DNA of 64,000 nucleotides from Hepsetus odoe (GCA_017165825.1 CM029372.1:8340001-8404000), one strand, 5' to 3'; shown: positions 1 through 11,804, counted from the stretch's first letter. Translations and numbers: made by a program. The notes: generated by a model not told the origin, from the letters alone.

Positions 1-50
1 CTGTGGTCTGGAAAGGTAACTAATTGATGTGCTCTGTTTTTGTCATGCAG

Positions 51-151
51 TTAACAAACAGATCAATGATAAGGAACGGGTAGCGGCAGCCATGGAGAAC
101 CCCAACCTGCGGGAAATAGTGGAGCAGTGTGTTACTGAGCCTGACGACTGA
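51..151 (+). CDS. 3'-terminal coding exon of an unidentified host gene
   Basis: A pyrimidine-rich tract ending in tcatgcag (about 29-50) is a good splice acceptor. The exon opens with two bases (TT) that complete a codon begun in the previous exon, so the intron is phase 1. It then reads 33 uninterrupted codons beginning NKQINDKERVAAAM and ending REIVEQCVTEPDD before TGA at 149-151. The peptide is hydrophilic and probably helical, with an acidic C-terminus; no membrane segment or catalytic motif is visible. I do not recognise the family. Support for a real exon is the acceptor, the protein-like composition and a long AT-rich 3' UTR with a canonical poly(A) signal. The rest of the gene lies left of the window. 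It is the only sequence here that looks like host coding DNA. Confidence 0.75.
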
Positions 152-1015
152 TTCTCGTTCCATGTCCAACATCCACTTTTTTAAAACATGGCCTGAATAA
201 CTACGTTTTTTCTTTATATATTTGATTTTGCTGAAGAGGATGTGCTGATTTATAGTGGTTGGCTCTGTTGACTGTCTGCCTTCCCTGCAAGCAGTGAACG
301 AGGAATATTAAAAAGCAATGATCAATATGACAGCAGTAAGCTCTGTCTCCTCGTGATGGTTCCTCTTCAGCGCAGACTGCTCAGCTGAATGGAAAATGGT
401 GGGGTGCAGTTAAGGCAGCCTGAACTGGGATTTTGTCAGATTACCTAAGTGTGATGTGACTCAAATCCAGATGGAGGATAAAGTCTGTTTTTGTTTGTTG
501 AGCTCTAGTGTGTTTAATGTTCTTCTTTTTTTTTCCTCAATGTTCTGAGTAAGTTCAAGGTCATGAGTGAAGATAAATGTTTTTTCAGGCTGGGGGCCAG
601 ACACCTTGAAATGTTGACTTCTTGACAGACTCACCAATCATTAGGAAAGGTCGATGGGGATTTTAGTTTTATTTCTTCTGTTTATACAGAGTGTGTGCTT
701 CTGTTATCACTCAGGTGATCGAGTCAGTTTCAGCTAGACGCTGACCATCACGGTGTTATCGTCATAACGATCTCGAAATTCCCCGTCCATAATTTTATAT
801 TGCTCGCTATGCTGACTTTGTACATCTGAGTTGAACATTTCCTGCCTTTTTATTTCTGGGTCACTTGTCCTCTTTGATTGTCTCTTGATTTTTTCATCCT
901 TTTATTAAGAAATCAGCTTCCTTATTGGAAAGGAAATTTTATACTCTGTAAAAATCCTTCATATAGGAAAAGATTAAGCTTTCTAAGCAATAAAATTGTT
1001 TATTTGAAAAACATT
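152..1015 (+). other. 3' UTR of the terminal exon
   Basis: AT-rich sequence after the stop codon with no repeat I recognise. The first canonical AATAAA is at 989-994, followed by GT-rich sequence (ttgtttatttg), which fits cleavage near 1010-1020. An earlier weak signal near 305 (aatattaaaa) could give a shorter form. The extent is inferred; no transcript evidence is available. Confidence 0.5.
989..994 (+). promoter_or_regulatory. Polyadenylation signal AATAAA
   Basis: Canonical hexamer about 840 bases after the stop codon, with a GT-rich downstream element within 10 bases. It is the best candidate for the 3' end of the gene at 51-151. Confidence 0.5.
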
Positions 1016-1510
1016 CAAGGCTATTTTTTGCTTGTTAAACAACGTGTTCGTATTGGTTTCGGAGTATTTCAGGAATCCTGATAGTTTTTGGGCCACAACT
1101 AAGCCGCAGTCTGACATAAGTTTGACCCTTTTTTAACAATTCCAAATCCTCACCTTATTCTTTTCTGTGTAGAGACTTGTGTTGAGTTTACGCACTTCCA
1201 AAATCCAAAACACTCTGTAGTGCTTAAACACAGCTTCAGATATCTGCATGTTGATCTGTAATGAGTGATGGCACCATATGGTGGTGCTCTAGTTCCTCCC
1301 ATCAGGCCGTTGTCCAGCATGATGGGTAGGATCAGGATCAGACTGCTGCACATAGGCATAAAGGCATGAAAGTTTGCCCTTTTCTAGTCTCACCAGCAGA
1401 GTTCAGAACCCACTGAATATAGCTGTATTCTTACAGATCCCCTATTCATTGGTTGCTTATAATACAATATTAAGCAATACATTCATGCAGTGATAATGTG
1501 GCTCCATGTA
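1016..1510. other. Intergenic, no recognisable feature
   Basis: AT-rich single-copy-looking sequence between the inferred mRNA end and the first transposon. No ORF with protein-family resemblance and no tandem repeat seen. Confidence 0.4.
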
Positions 1511-2021
1511 CAGTACTGTGGAAAAAATGCTGTAAACAAAGAATGCTTTCAGAAATATAAATAATGATTGTTTATTTTTATCAATTTACAAAATGCAAAG
1601 TGAGCGAACAAAAGAAAAATATCAAATCAATATTTGGTGTTTCTACCTTTTGCCTTCAAACCAGCATCAGTTCTTCTGGCCCCACAGAGCCCTGATCTCA
1701 ACATCATCCAGTGTGTCTGGATTACATGAAGAGACAGAAGGATGTGAGGAAGCCTACATCCACAGAAGATCTGTGGTTAGTTCTCCAAGTTTGGAACAAC
1801 CTTCCTTCAAAAACTGTGTGCAAGTGTACCTAGAAGAACTGATGCTGTTTTGAAGGCAAAGGGTGGTCACACCAAATATTGATTTGGTTTAGATTTCTCT
1901 TTTGTTCATTCACTGCATTTTGTTGATTGATGAAAATAAATTATTAACACTTCCATTTTTGAAAGAATTCTTTGTTTACAGCATTTTTCCCACACCTGCC
2001 TAAAACTTTTGCACAGAACTG
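1511..2021 (+). mobile_element. Nonautonomous Tc1/mariner-like element, copy 1
   Basis: The ends are CAGTACTG... and ...GAACTG, flanked by TA on both sides (1509-1510 and 2022-2023), the Tc1/mariner target duplication. Inner terminal sequence is inverted: AAAAAATGCTGTAAACAAAG at 1522-1541 matches the complement of ctttgtttacagcatttttc at 1969-1988. The left end lacks about 20 bases of the outer repeat that the right end keeps (cacacctgcctaaaactttt). The interior holds a transposase remnant: codons near 1687-1725 read SPDLNIIQCVW, resembling the Tc1 SPDLNPIE..W block, and about 1850-1875 reads LKAKGGHTKY, a typical Tc1-family C-terminus. Stops and the roughly 0.5-kb length mean it cannot make transposase. 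A second copy with the same internal structure lies at 41463-41997. Confidence 0.8.
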
Positions 2022-2232
2022 TATGTTTGCAGCCATTAAAACATGGACCTTATAAGGAATAACCCTGTTGACTATAACCGGATGATGGTTGATCTTCACA
2101 TACTTTTGCACAAATGTCTAAAGAACAACTTAGAAACTTTGGCGTTCTTGAGTTCTAGTACTTGTGGATGCTGAAACGAATGAGCAAAATCAATCCCCCT
2201 GAAAGCCAGCAGACTGTCAACGTAAGAGTTCT
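2022..2232. other. Spacer between transposon and SINE
   Basis: AT-rich sequence without ORF or repeat resemblance. Confidence 0.3.
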
Positions 2233-2386
2233 GTGAAAGTGAAAGTGACAACCTTCGTCATTGCGAGGTCACAGCACAGCACACAGTGAAGCACAACGAA
2301 ATTGGACCTCTGCATTTCACCCATGCACACAAACACCGTGCAGCAGGGGGCAGCTATTGAAAGCGCCCGGGGAGCAGTGACAGGGA
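2233..2386 (-). repeat. tRNA-derived SINE family A, 5'-truncated copy
   Basis: Read on the minus strand this is the 3' body of the SINE seen whole at 6533-6781: ctgctccccgggcgctttca, a cagaggtccaatttcgttg block, the cagcacagcacacagtg block, and a terminal run of TTTCAC units. The tRNA-like head is absent, as expected for 5'-truncated retrotransposition. Confidence 0.75.
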
Positions 2387-3026
2387 TTGCATTCTAATAC
2401 CTAGTTTTACATCAGATGCTTTAGCCTAATTCAATAATGCTGTTTTAACTGCTGCTTTCGTTAAAGTACTTTGGCTATTTACAGTAATGTAAGTTCCAGA
2501 ATCCCAAATTCTAGAAATAATATTTGTCTATGAGTTATGTGCATTAATTCCAGGGTCTAGGCTACATTTAATGCCAGAGTTCTGTATTTGTGAACATGTG
2601 CATCAGTCATGCACTTATACCTTGGGCTCTGTCCCGTCAACGTGCAGATAAAAAAGGTCGAGGCTAAATCATGGGCTAATGATAACGCTGGTTAAGGTAC
2701 GTTTACCCCAAAGCTTCTCTTGGATGAAATGGGTTTGTGTAAAAAAAGGCTTTTTCATGAAGTGCTTTCAAACCCCTTCAGCTGTAATCTTTCAAATGAA
2801 TACCAAAATACAAATTTAAAATTCAAGCCTCAGTATCTTTTCATTGCATATTCCAGGAGTCAAATTCCAGTCTCCTTTGGTATCAAGTTGGAAACCTCGA
2901 GGTGCAGAGAGGTGCAATTAATCTAACGAAGCAGACGGCAAACAGACTGTGTTCTGTTTCAGTCCTGACAGTATTGACCACAGCAGCCAGGGCTAAAGTG
3001 CATACACAGTTTTCAGACCCTTGATC
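2387..3026. other. Intergenic, no recognisable feature
   Basis: Ordinary AT-rich sequence. A 68-codon open stretch at 2720-2926 has no family resemblance and is treated as chance. Confidence 0.35.
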
Positions 3027-3215
3027 TTACATTTACATTTACGGCATTTAGCAGACGCTCTTAGGACTTCCGTGTCCCAATTACAGGGACAGTCCCCCTG
3101 GAGCCACTCAGGGTTAAGGGTCTTGCTCAGGAACCCAGGGGTGGGATTCGAACCTGGGACCTCTTGAGCCATAGGTCCATAGGCAAGTATCCTACCACTA
3201 GACCACCACCACCCT
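3027..3215 (-). repeat. tRNA-derived SINE family C (V-SINE-like)
   Basis: On the minus strand: head ggtggtctagtggtaggata (A-box-like), ggttcgaatcccacccctgg (B box), then the central block of about 45 bases containing gctccagggggactgtccct, and a tail gcgtctgctaaatgccgtaa plus (ATGTAA) repeats. Other copies are at 57220-57404 and 58231-58422. The conserved centre and LINE-like tail resemble the fish V-SINE group; the family name is from memory. Confidence 0.75.
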
Positions 3216-3730
3216 CTACAATGACAAAGTAAAACCAGATTTTTGGTATTTAATAAAAAATACCTTTTGCTACCAGTCTGAAACTCTGAAAATGGAGATT
3301 TTCTAGTTTTAATGTAATAGAGCATCTGAATCTCTGAATACCAGTTTCAGCTTTTCCACGGTGGAGATTGATGAGGAAAGAATTGAATCCATTTTAAGTT
3401 GAGTTTAATTCATCAAATGTGGGGAAGGTGAAAGGGTCTGAAAACTTTACACATGAACACAATAAATCCCGATGTTAGCCGTTCACAGAGAAATCAGAAG
3501 GATGGTTTCTGCCGTCCAAAGCGTGGCTACCACAGGTCACAAGTACCTTCTGAGCGTTCTCATATCTTCCCATTTTCACACACTCTTCTTTTCAAACACA
3601 TTCAACAGTGAAACGAATAAAGACTAAAGTCAAATTGCATGTAAACTGAAAAATGAAGTTTGAGAATGTTTGAATCATGTGTGAGCATTCCTTCCATCCA
3701 TGCATTTTTCCATCCATCCGTCATCCAACC
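3216..3730. other. Intergenic, no recognisable feature
   Basis: No gene-like ORF or tandem repeat until the pyrimidine-rich tract beginning near 3730. Confidence 0.35.
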
Positions 3731-3731
3731 A

Positions 3732-3871
3732 TCCTTTCTTCCTTCCTTGCTTCCATTTATTCATTCATTCATTCATTTTTTTTCTTTATTTCTTTCTCTC
3801 TTTCTTTCAAATATGCATTGTTTCTGTAGAAGTGCTAAATTGAGATGTATTTATTAATAAAGTTATATTAC

Positions 3872-3906
<35 letters not shown>

Positions 3907-3956
3907 GGAACTATTATACAAAGTCCATCTCCAGAAAACTTTTTTTTTTTTTTTTT
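3732..3956. repeat. Cluster of simple repeats
   Basis: Pyrimidine-rich tract with CCTT and ATTC repeats (ATTC units about 3757-3776), a TTA trinucleotide run at 3872-3906 and a poly-T run at 3940-3956. The TTA run gives a poly-Asn open frame on the minus strand, which is not a gene. Confidence 0.9.
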
Positions 3957-4160
3957 GCTTCCATTAATGTGTTCTCTAATTTTCTTGTTGTGGTTGGATG
4001 AGTTACTTTGTGTTTCTTGTAATGATTTCACGTTTATTTACGCCCTAGTGAAACAAAATAGTATAGAAGGATGTAGAAAAGGTATTTATTTGAGATTGTG
4101 AATAAATTTTTTTAGCCCATTTGAAATGTGAAGGCAATCTGAAAATGCTATAAATCATTC

Positions 4161-4190
4161 TTTTCTTTTCTTTTCTTTTCTTTTCTTTTT
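4161..4190. repeat. (TTTTC)n microsatellite
   Basis: About six pentamer units. Confidence 0.9.
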
Positions 4191-4330
4191 TAAGGACCTG
4201 CTGGGAAGGGTCCAGCATATATTAAGGAACAACAGGTCCCCCCTTGAGGTGCTATCAGTTTTGATGGTCCCTATTAAACTGGCTGCTTTAGCAGTCCTTC
4301 AGTTGTTCGCTGTATCCCAGGAAGAGTGTC

Positions 4331-4392
4331 AGTGTGTGTGTGTGTGGGTGTGTGTGTGTGTGGGTGTGTGTGGGTGTGTGTGGGTGGGGGGT
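4331..4392. repeat. Imperfect (GT)n microsatellite
   Basis: GT dinucleotides interrupted by GGG every 8-16 bases, ending in a G-run. It explains the Cys/Val-rich and His/Thr-rich open frames on both strands here. Confidence 0.9.
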
Positions 4393-6532
4393 GTATTATT
4401 CTAGGCTCAGCTGCAAGATAAAGGATAAGGGACCTTGGACAGAAAACAACAGCTGTGCTTGCATCCATCTTTCTTTTGTTGAAATATGGAATGGACATCT
4501 TCAAATGGCATTTGTACAGAGGCTTACATGTTTCATTGCAAATGCATTCTTTACTGAAGAATCATGAAGAATTATGAAATACAGAGTAAATAACTGTTTA
4601 ACCCCCCCCCCACCCCTACACCAGATCTGCTCAATGTCACCTCAGTGCTGATCCACACTGCACGATCAGAACGCTGCTGAAGAATATGCCATTTAAAAGC
4701 CAGATAGAGATGTGAGGCAGGCTGAGGAACAACACAGGAAAAAGCAAACTACAAAGTCACTTGAAGTCATTTTTAAAGCTAACGCTGTTTCATTGGCGTG
4801 GAAAGTTATGAACTCCTCTAAAGAAACGTTCAAAATGAAAGATTTAGTTTCCTGAGATGCCCTTGAAGCTTTCAAATATTCTGCTTTCAACATTTTCTTG
4901 GAAGAGTTCAGGTTTAGGATGCCACCCTGACCCAGTCCTTAAAAAGCAGGGGCATCTGCTCCTCAAACGAGGACGATCTCTTAAAACCAGTTAAAGGGTA
5001 CAAATGGTGAAGTCATTTAATCGGCACGTCTCTTTGGTGATATCAGTTAGTATCTAACAGACTCTCGTCAAGTTCTCGATCCGCCATTTTTTCACTCTGT
5101 AACTTTTTTGCTTCCTGCACCTGTGGTGACAGAGAGTCTGACGGAGTTTAATGAGTTCCCTGTCACACCGTTTGCCTAATTTCTAACCATGCTGCAAGCA
5201 TTTGAACTCTCAGCCAGGGGTAAATAGTTATACAGCAGAAATCAACAGGCAGATGATTCAGGCAGACTGTGATTTTTTTCTCTGAGTCTTTAAAATATCC
5301 TTTTCACAGAAGTGCTTTATATCATATTGATTATGTTTGGCAGCAACAGTGCCAGTGATGCAGGGACTCACTTATTGATCATAAATACAGGCAAAGAGGA
5401 GCCAAGTGACATTAAAAATGACAATAAAAATCCTCAAAGGTGCAATTACGATGACATTTTCCTATCAAAAAGTGTGTGAATTTGGAGTGAAACATGCCAA
5501 ATTGCTACCAAAAATTCAGAAAGGATGTCTGCTGAAACCTGCATTCACCTCATTATCATTTCTACCTTATCTGCTGAATTCTCACTCTTATTATGTACCA
5601 GACCAACGTCGTCCACCTCCAGCAGCTGTCCATCCATATTTGGAATTTGTGTCTTTGAAAATGAGGTTTTCCTCCTGTCTAAGCGTCTCCTAAGCTCAGA
5701 AACTATCAAGGATAAACCAAAAAATGTCACAACACATTAGCCCGTGTTTATATAGTGCCTCGGCATGGCCCACAGCTGTGAGGCTTAAAAAGTCAAAACA
5801 CATTGGAATCAAACACTCCTAATGATGAAGCATGCCCACTTACACCATTTACCCTCCATAATGTTTCAAAAGTCACACACACAATCACTCTTCTTAATAG
5901 GGTTTAAGTGAATCTCCTGAAGCCCTGGGAAATGTTTAGTCCTCCCTGTGTTTAATGTCCTGTAATTCCACATATGTCCAATTTGGCTGCGTTACAAAAT
6001 TCTCCACTTCTTATGGTTCCTGTGAGGCTCTGTGCTGTGCTGATTTGAGGATTAATGTTATTCCATTAAAATAACCAGTGAAACTGGAGATCGCTGTATG
6101 TTTTTAATGAGTTACTGGGCTGTATTAATTCAATAATCTCGTTACTGGAGGGATACTGTTGTTTGCATTCAGCATGCATTAGTTGGTTCTATTATCAAAA
6201 GGCATTCTGACAGGTGCTGTCTTTCTTTCTTTTAGTCTCAGCCACTCCATGAAACCTGGTTTGATGTATTTTTGAATCACCAGCCTTTATTTTGTCTTTG
6301 CCTAGAAAGGCTCTTCATTCGTGTGAGATGAGAGACATGGAACATAATGAAATGAAACTCCCATTATAAGCTTATTGAAGAGATTTGCTGTAGAAGTAAA
6401 TAGGACGGAGCAGATGCAGCCATTGCAATGAAGAGGTGGAATCAGCACTAGCATGATAAACCAGAAAAAAAAACACCTCAAGCTGCCCTTCAGGCTTTAC
6501 ATGCTATTGTGGCTGATCTGTCATGGCTGCTA
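4393..6532. other. Repeat-poor intergenic tract
   Basis: About 2.1 kb without a recognised transposon, apart from a short C-run at 4602-4612. Open stretches of up to 95 codons (5406-5693) overlap each other in several frames and lack splice or family support. Confidence 0.35.
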
Positions 6533-6781
6533 GCGGTGGCCTAGTGGTTAGGGAGATGCCTCCGCATCAGAAGATTGTGGGCTCGATTCCCTCACCAGTA
6601 GGTTGCCCTGAAGTACCCTTGAGCAAGGTACCGTCCCCATCACTGCTCCCCGGGCGCTTTCAGTAGCTGCCCCCTTCTGCACAATGTTTGAGTGCATGGG
6701 TTAAATGCAGAGGTCCAGTTTCATTGTGGTTCACTGTGTGATGTGCTGTGACCTCGCAATGACAAGGGTTGTCACTTTCAT
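6533..6781 (+). repeat. tRNA-derived SINE family A, best full-length copy
   Basis: The 5' head carries the RNA polymerase III promoter of a tRNA: A box within gcggtggcctagtggttagg (6533-6552) and B box GGGCTCGATTCC (6579-6590). Next come ccttgagcaaggtaccgtcc, the ctccccgggcgctttcagta block, cagaggtccagtttcattgt, and a 3' end of gtcactttca. The head does not fold into an intact tRNA, so this is a retroposon and not a tRNA gene. Related copies are at 2233, 8057, 35318, 49720, 55430, 61758 and 63051. Confidence 0.85.
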
Positions 6782-7870
6782 AAGTGGGAACATTAATGCT
6801 GAGACTGTAAAATATAATATGTATGTTTTTTTCTGTTTCTGGAAATGATTCTCTGTGTCCCATCTGATTGGTCAAAGGTAATCGGTTTAGCATCATATTT
6901 TTGAAAGACAGAAATGCCAGAAATGGTCCCGTAATCATTTTCTTTTGATTTCCTTTGAAGAAAAGGGGAAAAAAGCTGGGAAAGCTGAAAAAGTTCTTTT
7001 AAAAGCTCAACACTGTATTTGAACAGTAACTTTTTGCCACTTAGGATAAATCCACACAACTTAAAACAAGCGTGAAGGCAAATTTAGATGCAGTGTGCTT
7101 TCTTTTTTGAGAACGAGCAATATTCATGGAAGTCTACACTTTTGATTGTGAAGAGTAATGCAAATTTAGACAGATCTCAAACGTCCACAATGAGTGTTAA
7201 ACGTGTGGTTGTGTGTGTGCAGAGCCTGTTTTTCTGTAATGAGCAAGAGTAGGATATTTGTACAAGTAATACATTCATTTAAATACAGCAAAATATAAAA
7301 ACAGATAAAGAAACCAAACATTAAATAAATTCAAGAGAACCACTAACCACCTCTCAGGGTCGTCACAGGATCAATTACACAATACCAGACACTTCGGTGT
7401 TACCAGACAAACACTGAGGTACAAAATTTGACGCAGGACAAGGAACGGCTGGGACTGGGACGAGTTACAGATTAAACACAGGGGACAAAACAATAACAAA
7501 AGCACATGGGCAGGAAGACAAGGGAAGCATCAACAACAAGAGACGTACAAGTGACAGGGACAACACAGGGTTGCAGTTTTTAACACAATCCTTCGACTGT
7601 TTTTTAATCAGTAGTGTTAATTGAAAGTTTTACTTTAGGCTCTTCTCACTCACCAGTGCTTTCCTGTAACAGAGCGATGGATGTCCAATTTATGTTCTTC
7701 CTGAGTCAACTTGTTCAAAGGACATTCAGACTACAGTAACAAAATACTAATTAAATCATGCAACTGATCTGAAATGTGAGCAGGATAAAAAATCTTTCCA
7801 TGGACGTCTCCTCTCTGCAAAAATTCTGACCTTGATTCATAAACAGGGCAGTCTGGTGTTTCTCGGCATG
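6782..7870. other. Intergenic, no recognisable feature
   Basis: AT-rich, with small A-rich patches around 7280-7330 and 7430-7560. No gene-like ORF. Confidence 0.35.
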
Positions 7871-8052
7871 GTTTCCAAGTTCTCTATGTGTTTTTGTGAG
7901 AAGCCTCTGGTTTCCTCTCACAATCCCAACACATGCATGTCAGGTGGAGTAAAATGGTAAACTGCCCCCTAATTATGACTGAGTGTATGAATGTGTTTTT
8001 TGTGAGTCTCCCTTGTGATGGACTGGTGACCTGCCCCGGGTTTTTGAATAAC
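7871..8052 (+). repeat. SINE family D (Mermaid-like), internal fragment
   Basis: Contains the diagnostic series tggtttcctctcacaatccc, acatgcatgtcaggtgga, and gatggactggtgacctgccc found at 10780-11100. The tRNA head is missing and the end abuts a minus-strand family A SINE. Confidence 0.65.
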
Positions 8053-8056
8053 TGTT

Positions 8057-8232
8057 AAAGTGAAAGAGAAAGAGACTACCCTCGTCATTGTGAAACGCAG
8101 CACAGCACAACACAACACAACGAAATTCAACTTCTGCGTTTCACCCATACACACACGTGCAGCGGGGGGCAGCTATTGAAAGCGCCTGGGGAGCAGTTAC
8201 AGGGACGGTGCCTTGCTCAAGCGTACCCCAGA
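8057..8232 (-). repeat. SINE family A, 5'-truncated copy
   Basis: Minus-strand body matching 6533-6781 from the gagcaaggcaccgtccct block to the TTTCAC tail; the tRNA head is missing. It lies a few bases from the family D fragment, so one SINE probably landed in or beside the other. Confidence 0.75.
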
Positions 8233-8364
8233 ATAATAAGCTACATTAATGGATGTACAGTTTGACAGGCTTTAAAATGTAACCGTAATTGCCATAAACC
8301 ACCTGTCTATAAGTCAAATTAGCAGCAAAAGTAGCAAAAGGTTTTTGTTGTGATTCCATATTTT

Positions 8365-9240
8365 AGGCAAGCTTATTTATATAGAGCCTTTAATACACTG
8401 CAGTCATTCAAAGCGCGTTACAAATGAGCAAATGCAGTGTTAAAAGGTAAAACAAGAAAAAAAATGGGACATAATCAAAATATAATTACAACAATAGAAA
8501 TGAGAATAATGGCGATTCGATTTACAAAGACAGACTGAATGTCTGGCCAAACAAGAGTGTTTTTAGCCAGGATTTAAATATTTCTAGTGTTGGAGCTTTC
8601 CTAATATTCTCTGTTAACTGGATCCGATTAAGCAGCATTGTAGCTAAACACTGCTTCTGCATGTTATCTCTTCACCTTGGACTGGAGGACCCGTTCCCAA
8701 TGATCTCAGTGTTCTGCTTGGTTCGTATAGCTGCAGAACATCAGACAGATATGCAGTGCCGGTACCATTAAGTGATTTATCGACCTGTGTAGTCTATTCT
8801 GTAACACACTGGGAGCAAGTGTCAGGATTTATCAATGGGAGTGATTTGTTCCCTTTTTTACTCCCAGTGTGAATTCTGGCAGCTGCATTTTAAATCAGCT
8901 GTAGCTTTAGATTTTCCAGTTAACTGGGTCCAGTTAGAAGGCCGTTACAATCCTGGTAAAAGTAAAGGCATGGATGAAGTTAGAAAATATCTAATCCTGT
9001 TGATGTTCTTAAGGTGATAAAACGCTGATTTAGTGACTGCTTTCACATTAAAGCTTAGATGGGAGTCCACTAGCACACCAAGGTTACTCACTAGATTTTA
9101 GAAAATAAATTTTAGGTCTCTTGAATTCAGAAAAGCAGCAAGTCTGTCTCTCATTACTACTTTGGAATAAAATGATCTGTTTTACCTTTTTTTAACTGCA
9201 GGAAGTTTTGTCCCATCCCAGTCAAGTGAGTCAAGGGGGG
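8365..9240 (-). mobile_element. L2/CR1-like LINE, 3' end (degraded)
   Basis: The reverse complement matches the C-terminal third of fish L2-type reverse-transcriptase ORFs as I remember them. A block near 8555-8610 reads RKAPTLEIFKSWLKTLLF, the usual last segment before the stop. Upstream segments carry the His/Leu-rich SLHW-type domain region in broken frames. The low end (8370-8420) has the 3' UTR phrase meaning 'tttatatagagcctttaat' followed by a possible short-repeat end. Several stops and frameshifts show it is dead; the 5' two thirds are missing. Confidence 0.65.
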
Positions 9241-10779
9241 CGCAGCTATTTGGAGAGAATTTTTAGCATAGTCTGCATAGCTGTAGAAGGACATTTTGTA
9301 GATCCTTAAGAATCATCCTTTGAAATCGACCACTATAGTGTTTCTTTAGCTGTAAAGACTATAGTGTTTCTTTTTTGCTCCTATAATACCCCTAATCCTC
9401 ATTTGAGCTTTGGGATTATTGGACTATATCTTAACCTGTGCAATGATCCATGTAACATGTTTTTATCTATTGATGATCTTATGCTCATGTGCTGCTTTCC
9501 ACTCTCATGCTTTTCACATGAGTCAGCAACCAAATGTTCTTTTGTTCATGTGAATATAATCTACACATCTGAAGCAAATTGCTTCACATCTGAAGTAATT
9601 CAGTCCTTTTTTGTGCTGCACTGATGTCCCTCTGTATATGAATCTTGACCATTTTTCTCAAAGGGAATCTTTCAATAAACTCATTAATTATGTATGGATA
9701 GAATTCACACTTTCAACACTGGTACACAACCCTGCCATGAACATTCCAGAAAATATGCAAATAGCAAGCAGTATTAAAGCAAATTTACCAATCAGCCATG
9801 AGCCATGTCTTGAGGAAACAGAAGGCTGAAAGTACTCAAAAAGCGAGCACTGCTCTGGCTGTGGACAAAGTTTATTCAGACATTTTTTGAAACAAAAATG
9901 AAGTATGGATGCTTATTTTATATTCACTTTAGCTGGCAGAGGGAAAATGCAATCTAATGATAGCACTGTTATTTGAGGTGAATAAACAATATAATAAATT
10001 TAGTTTGTTTCTATGTTTGCAACATAAATGCCCCAGGATTGTTGACAGGGTGCTGTATTCCAGTATGCTTTTTTCGAACTTCAGTGCTAAAGAGTATTTA
10101 AATAACCATACTTAATAAATTATTTACATTTGATTAGTTACAGTATATTAATGAAGACCATTCTAAAATGATTGTAGAAAAAAAACAAAAAACTCTTGTT
10201 TTTATGTCTTCTCACCAGAATGCACTAGTAAAGGTGTTGAAAAGCCCTGAGTCCTGATGAGTGTGAGGCGAAGCTACAGGTAGGCACCAAACAGAGTGGA
10301 GTCGGACTCCATGCTGTGAAGGCCTGCTGGGCAAACTGTCACTGTTGGAAATCATGTTCTCAAATTCAGGAAATTTATGTATCACTTCTTTTAAATGAAA
10401 AACAGAAATCTACATGGATTAGTGCCAGAGAATAATCATCTAGGTTGAAGTGTTACTCCCTGTGTGGGCAAACCTGTGGAAGGAGATGGTTGTGTTCATT
10501 TCAAGACCTCCCTGGGTGATAGCAGAGTTAACACAAGAGCTGCAGCAAAAAGATTTCTTGGCAAGTAAAATCATCCTTAAGGATTTAAAAAATAATAATG
10601 CATTTTTACATTTCCCATATGGCTAGCACTGTGCAGCCAAAGTTTCATTTAGTGATGTTTTCTTATTCTGTTGGCAGAGAAATCTATTTGCTTTTGAAAG
10701 CATTATTTCACTAGGTAAATGAAATGAAATAAATATATCTAGAGTGACAAGTGGCCATTATGGCTGCAGTAGTTTAATC
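9241..10779. other. Intergenic, no recognisable feature
   Basis: AT-rich tract of 1.5 kb with no repeat family or gene-like ORF that I recognise. Open stretches at 9364-9829 are AT-rich and lack family resemblance. Confidence 0.35.
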
Positions 10780-11100
10780 GGGGAAGCATGGTGACAGCAG
10801 GTAGCACTGCCGTCTCACAGAGAGAAGGTCCTGGGTTCGATTCCTAGGCGGTGGAGTGTGGAGGGGACAAGTTTTCCCTGTGTCTTTCCCTGTGCGTTTC
10901 CTTGATAAGCTCCGGTTTCCTCCCACAGTCCAAAAACATGCACTTCAGGTAGACTAGGGATGCTAAATTGCCCCATAAGTGTGAGTGTCTGTGTTTGCGG
11001 CGACCTGTCCAGCTTGTTTCCCCGCCTTTCGCCCTGTGAGAGCTGTTATAGACTCCAGCACCCCCCACGGCCCTAATTAGGAAGTAAATGAGTGAGAACA
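10780..11100 (+). repeat. SINE family D (Mermaid-like), near full length
   Basis: tRNA-like head with ggtagcactgccgtctcaca (A-box region) and gggttcgattcctaggcg (B box). The body has ctccggtttcctcccacagt, aaaacatgcacttcaggtag, cggcgacctgtccagc and ctccagcaccccccacgg, ending near aagtaaatgagtgag. Confidence 0.8.
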
Positions 11101-11804
11101 TGAGAGAGTCAGAGTAGTTTAATCAGACGTTACATCAGGTGGGCTCCCATGTAATTTCTGTTGGAGTGAGAATCTAAACCCGCAACAGCACCGACTGAAC
11201 GCCCTTGCTTTATACCAGTCTCTTTAAGAAAAATATTCCATACGCAGAGCAACCACCACATCAAACACTAGTAACAGGTAAAGTGAATAATAGCACTTTG
11301 CATATGGGACTACAGGATGGAGCGATCAGATTGCACATGCTGAGCCCTGTGCACTGCTGAAATTGCCTATAATGTGCATGTGAAGCAGTGAAAAAAATAA
11401 ATGGTGAAGGAACACAATAATGTAGAAGCAAAGCAAGAGGCAGTGTGATGCTCGGGGCAATTTTTTCCTTGGAAATCCTGGGTCTTGGCATTCATGTGCT
11501 GTTATTATCGTTGCAGCCCAAAAACACTCCTTCTTCTATATTCAACTGTATTCATTTATGGCAAAACTGATACAATGCTCTTGGGAGGACAAGTCAACAC
11601 CTTGATCTCTTTGCCATGTTCTTCAGACCATTCCTGGACTATTTTAAAGAGTGTGGCAGTGTTTATTACCGATTCAGTTCAGCACAGACACAACAGCTCA
11701 GCTGCTCTTGAAAACTCAATGAAATAACAGCATGAAGGAATAAAAATAATAGTCCTTTATGAATTTATCTCTTTAAATACAATCTGAAAAGCAATATTCT
11801 CTTT
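11101..11804. other. Intergenic, no recognisable feature
   Basis: No repeat family recognised. Open stretches on both strands at 11261-11727 overlap and have no family match. Confidence 0.35.

Noticed and set aside
1..15. Possible exon end before gtaact at position 16
   Set aside because: The intron to the acceptor at 50 would be 35 bases, too short for a vertebrate intron.
3807..4031. Poly-Asn ORF on the minus strand
   Set aside because: Product of the ATT microsatellite at 3872-3906.
6533..6610. tRNA gene
   Set aside because: A and B boxes are present but the acceptor and anticodon stems do not pair, and the same head recurs in eight or more SINE copies.
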